From Methanocorpusculum parvum (lineage in GTDB: Archaea > Halobacteriota > Methanomicrobia > Methanomicrobiales > Methanocorpusculaceae), in contig SUTD01000007.1 of assembly GCA_015063085.1 (NCBI GenBank), forward strand, positions 1 to 54,081: 54,081 bases of DNA, read 5' to 3'. The translations under genes and the position numbers were made by a program. Each line of letters starts with the position of its first letter. Positions within the stretch are counted from its first letter, which is position 1. The notes beneath the pieces are model-generated. The model saw only the letters and a program-made list of their open reading frames with translations, was not told the DNA's origin and did no database searches. Shown here one piece after another: positions 53,889-54,081 of the stretch.

Positions 53889-54081
53889 TTGACCGAAGAT
53901 CTTGTCGAAAAGAGAAAAACACTTCTTGAACAGTCTGAAGAACACAAAGCAAAGCGCAATGAGTTAAACGCACAGGCAAGCCAGTTTGCTCGCGAGAGAA
54001 ACGAGTTAAACAACGCAACCCGCCAGTTTGTCGAGGATGCTCAGAAGAACAAAGAGCTCCGTGACCAGTCTAACCACGATG
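53889..54081 (+). CDS. COG1340-like coiled-coil protein, N-terminal part (cut by window edge)
   Basis: From TTG 53889, with aggtaag upstream, the frame is open to the window end (64 residues visible). The product is a continuous charged helix: TEDLVEKRKTLLEQSEEHKA, KRNELNAQASQFARERNELN and FVEDAQKNKELRDQSNHD. This is the typical N-terminus of an archaeal coiled-coil family, sometimes mislabelled phosphoserine phosphatase. Function unknown. Downstream of ftsZ it might be linked to cell architecture, but that is speculation. Confidence 0.75.
   Translation, partial: MTEDLVEKRKTLLEQSEEHKAKRNELNAQASQFARERNELNNATRQFVEDAQKNKELRDQSNHD

Overview
The window comes from a methanogenic euryarchaeon, most likely Methanomicrobiales and probably Methanocorpusculum-like. 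This lineage call is an inference from gene content, not from a marker gene. The evidence is a nine-gene archaeal A/V-type ATP synthase operon (H-I-K-E-C-F-A-B-D), HypD, a formate-transporter tail, archaeal-only families (HVO_0476 zinc finger, DUF373, DUF7123, COG1340 coiled coil, Hef, DacZ, Thg1-like, archaeal RecJ-like) and TATA boxes placed about 25 nt before several start codons. I see no rRNA, tRNA, CRISPR array or transposase.

Layout. 1-2246: end of a formate/nitrite transporter and an acyl-CoA synthetase. 2701-7105: a four-gene cell-surface cassette (beta-helix adhesin, two small surface proteins, a Pro-rich stalk protein with a C-terminal membrane anchor). 7106-10500: an accessory patch with a DUF4143 ATPase behind three 24-bp repeats, an AlbA_2/Schlafen-type regulator bracketed by an exact 24-bp direct repeat, and a lone J-domain protein. 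10645-13069: a PutP-type symporter, then a putative mono-ADP-ribosyltransferase followed by a 51-aa ORF. 13318-21605: the ATP synthase operon. 21926-25786: two more DUF4143-type ATPases flanking ilvE. 25809-31440: HVO_0476 protein, hypD, TPR protein, PRC-barrel protein, Thg1-like protein, DUF373 protein and an Fe-S aldo/keto reductase. 31625-33000: pyrBI. 33127-35589: an amino-acid ABC transporter whose binding protein has its two lobes in swapped order. 35698-39118: a duplicated PhoU/TrkA-C protein, a RecJ-like phosphoesterase and a small winged-helix protein. 39202-43332 (minus): glyS, hef and a 41-aa ORF overlapping the hef stop. 43426-48906 (minus): korDABC-sucCD-dacZ. 49045-51911 (minus): a TetR regulator, a secreted protein, cobY and cobD. 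52128-53494: a CdrS-like ribbon-helix-helix regulator and ftsZ. 53889-end: start of a COG1340 coiled-coil protein.

How it works together. Most of the window is housekeeping: ATP synthesis, the 2-oxoglutarate/succinyl-CoA arm of an incomplete reductive TCA pathway, pyrimidine and cobamide synthesis, DNA repair and cell division. The unusual parts are the circularly permuted binding protein, the 11-bp-periodic GTCAG array before cdrS-ftsZ, the ADP-ribosyltransferase pair, the surface cassette, and the repeat-decorated ATPase genes. All assignments were made by eye from translated sequence; no database search was run.
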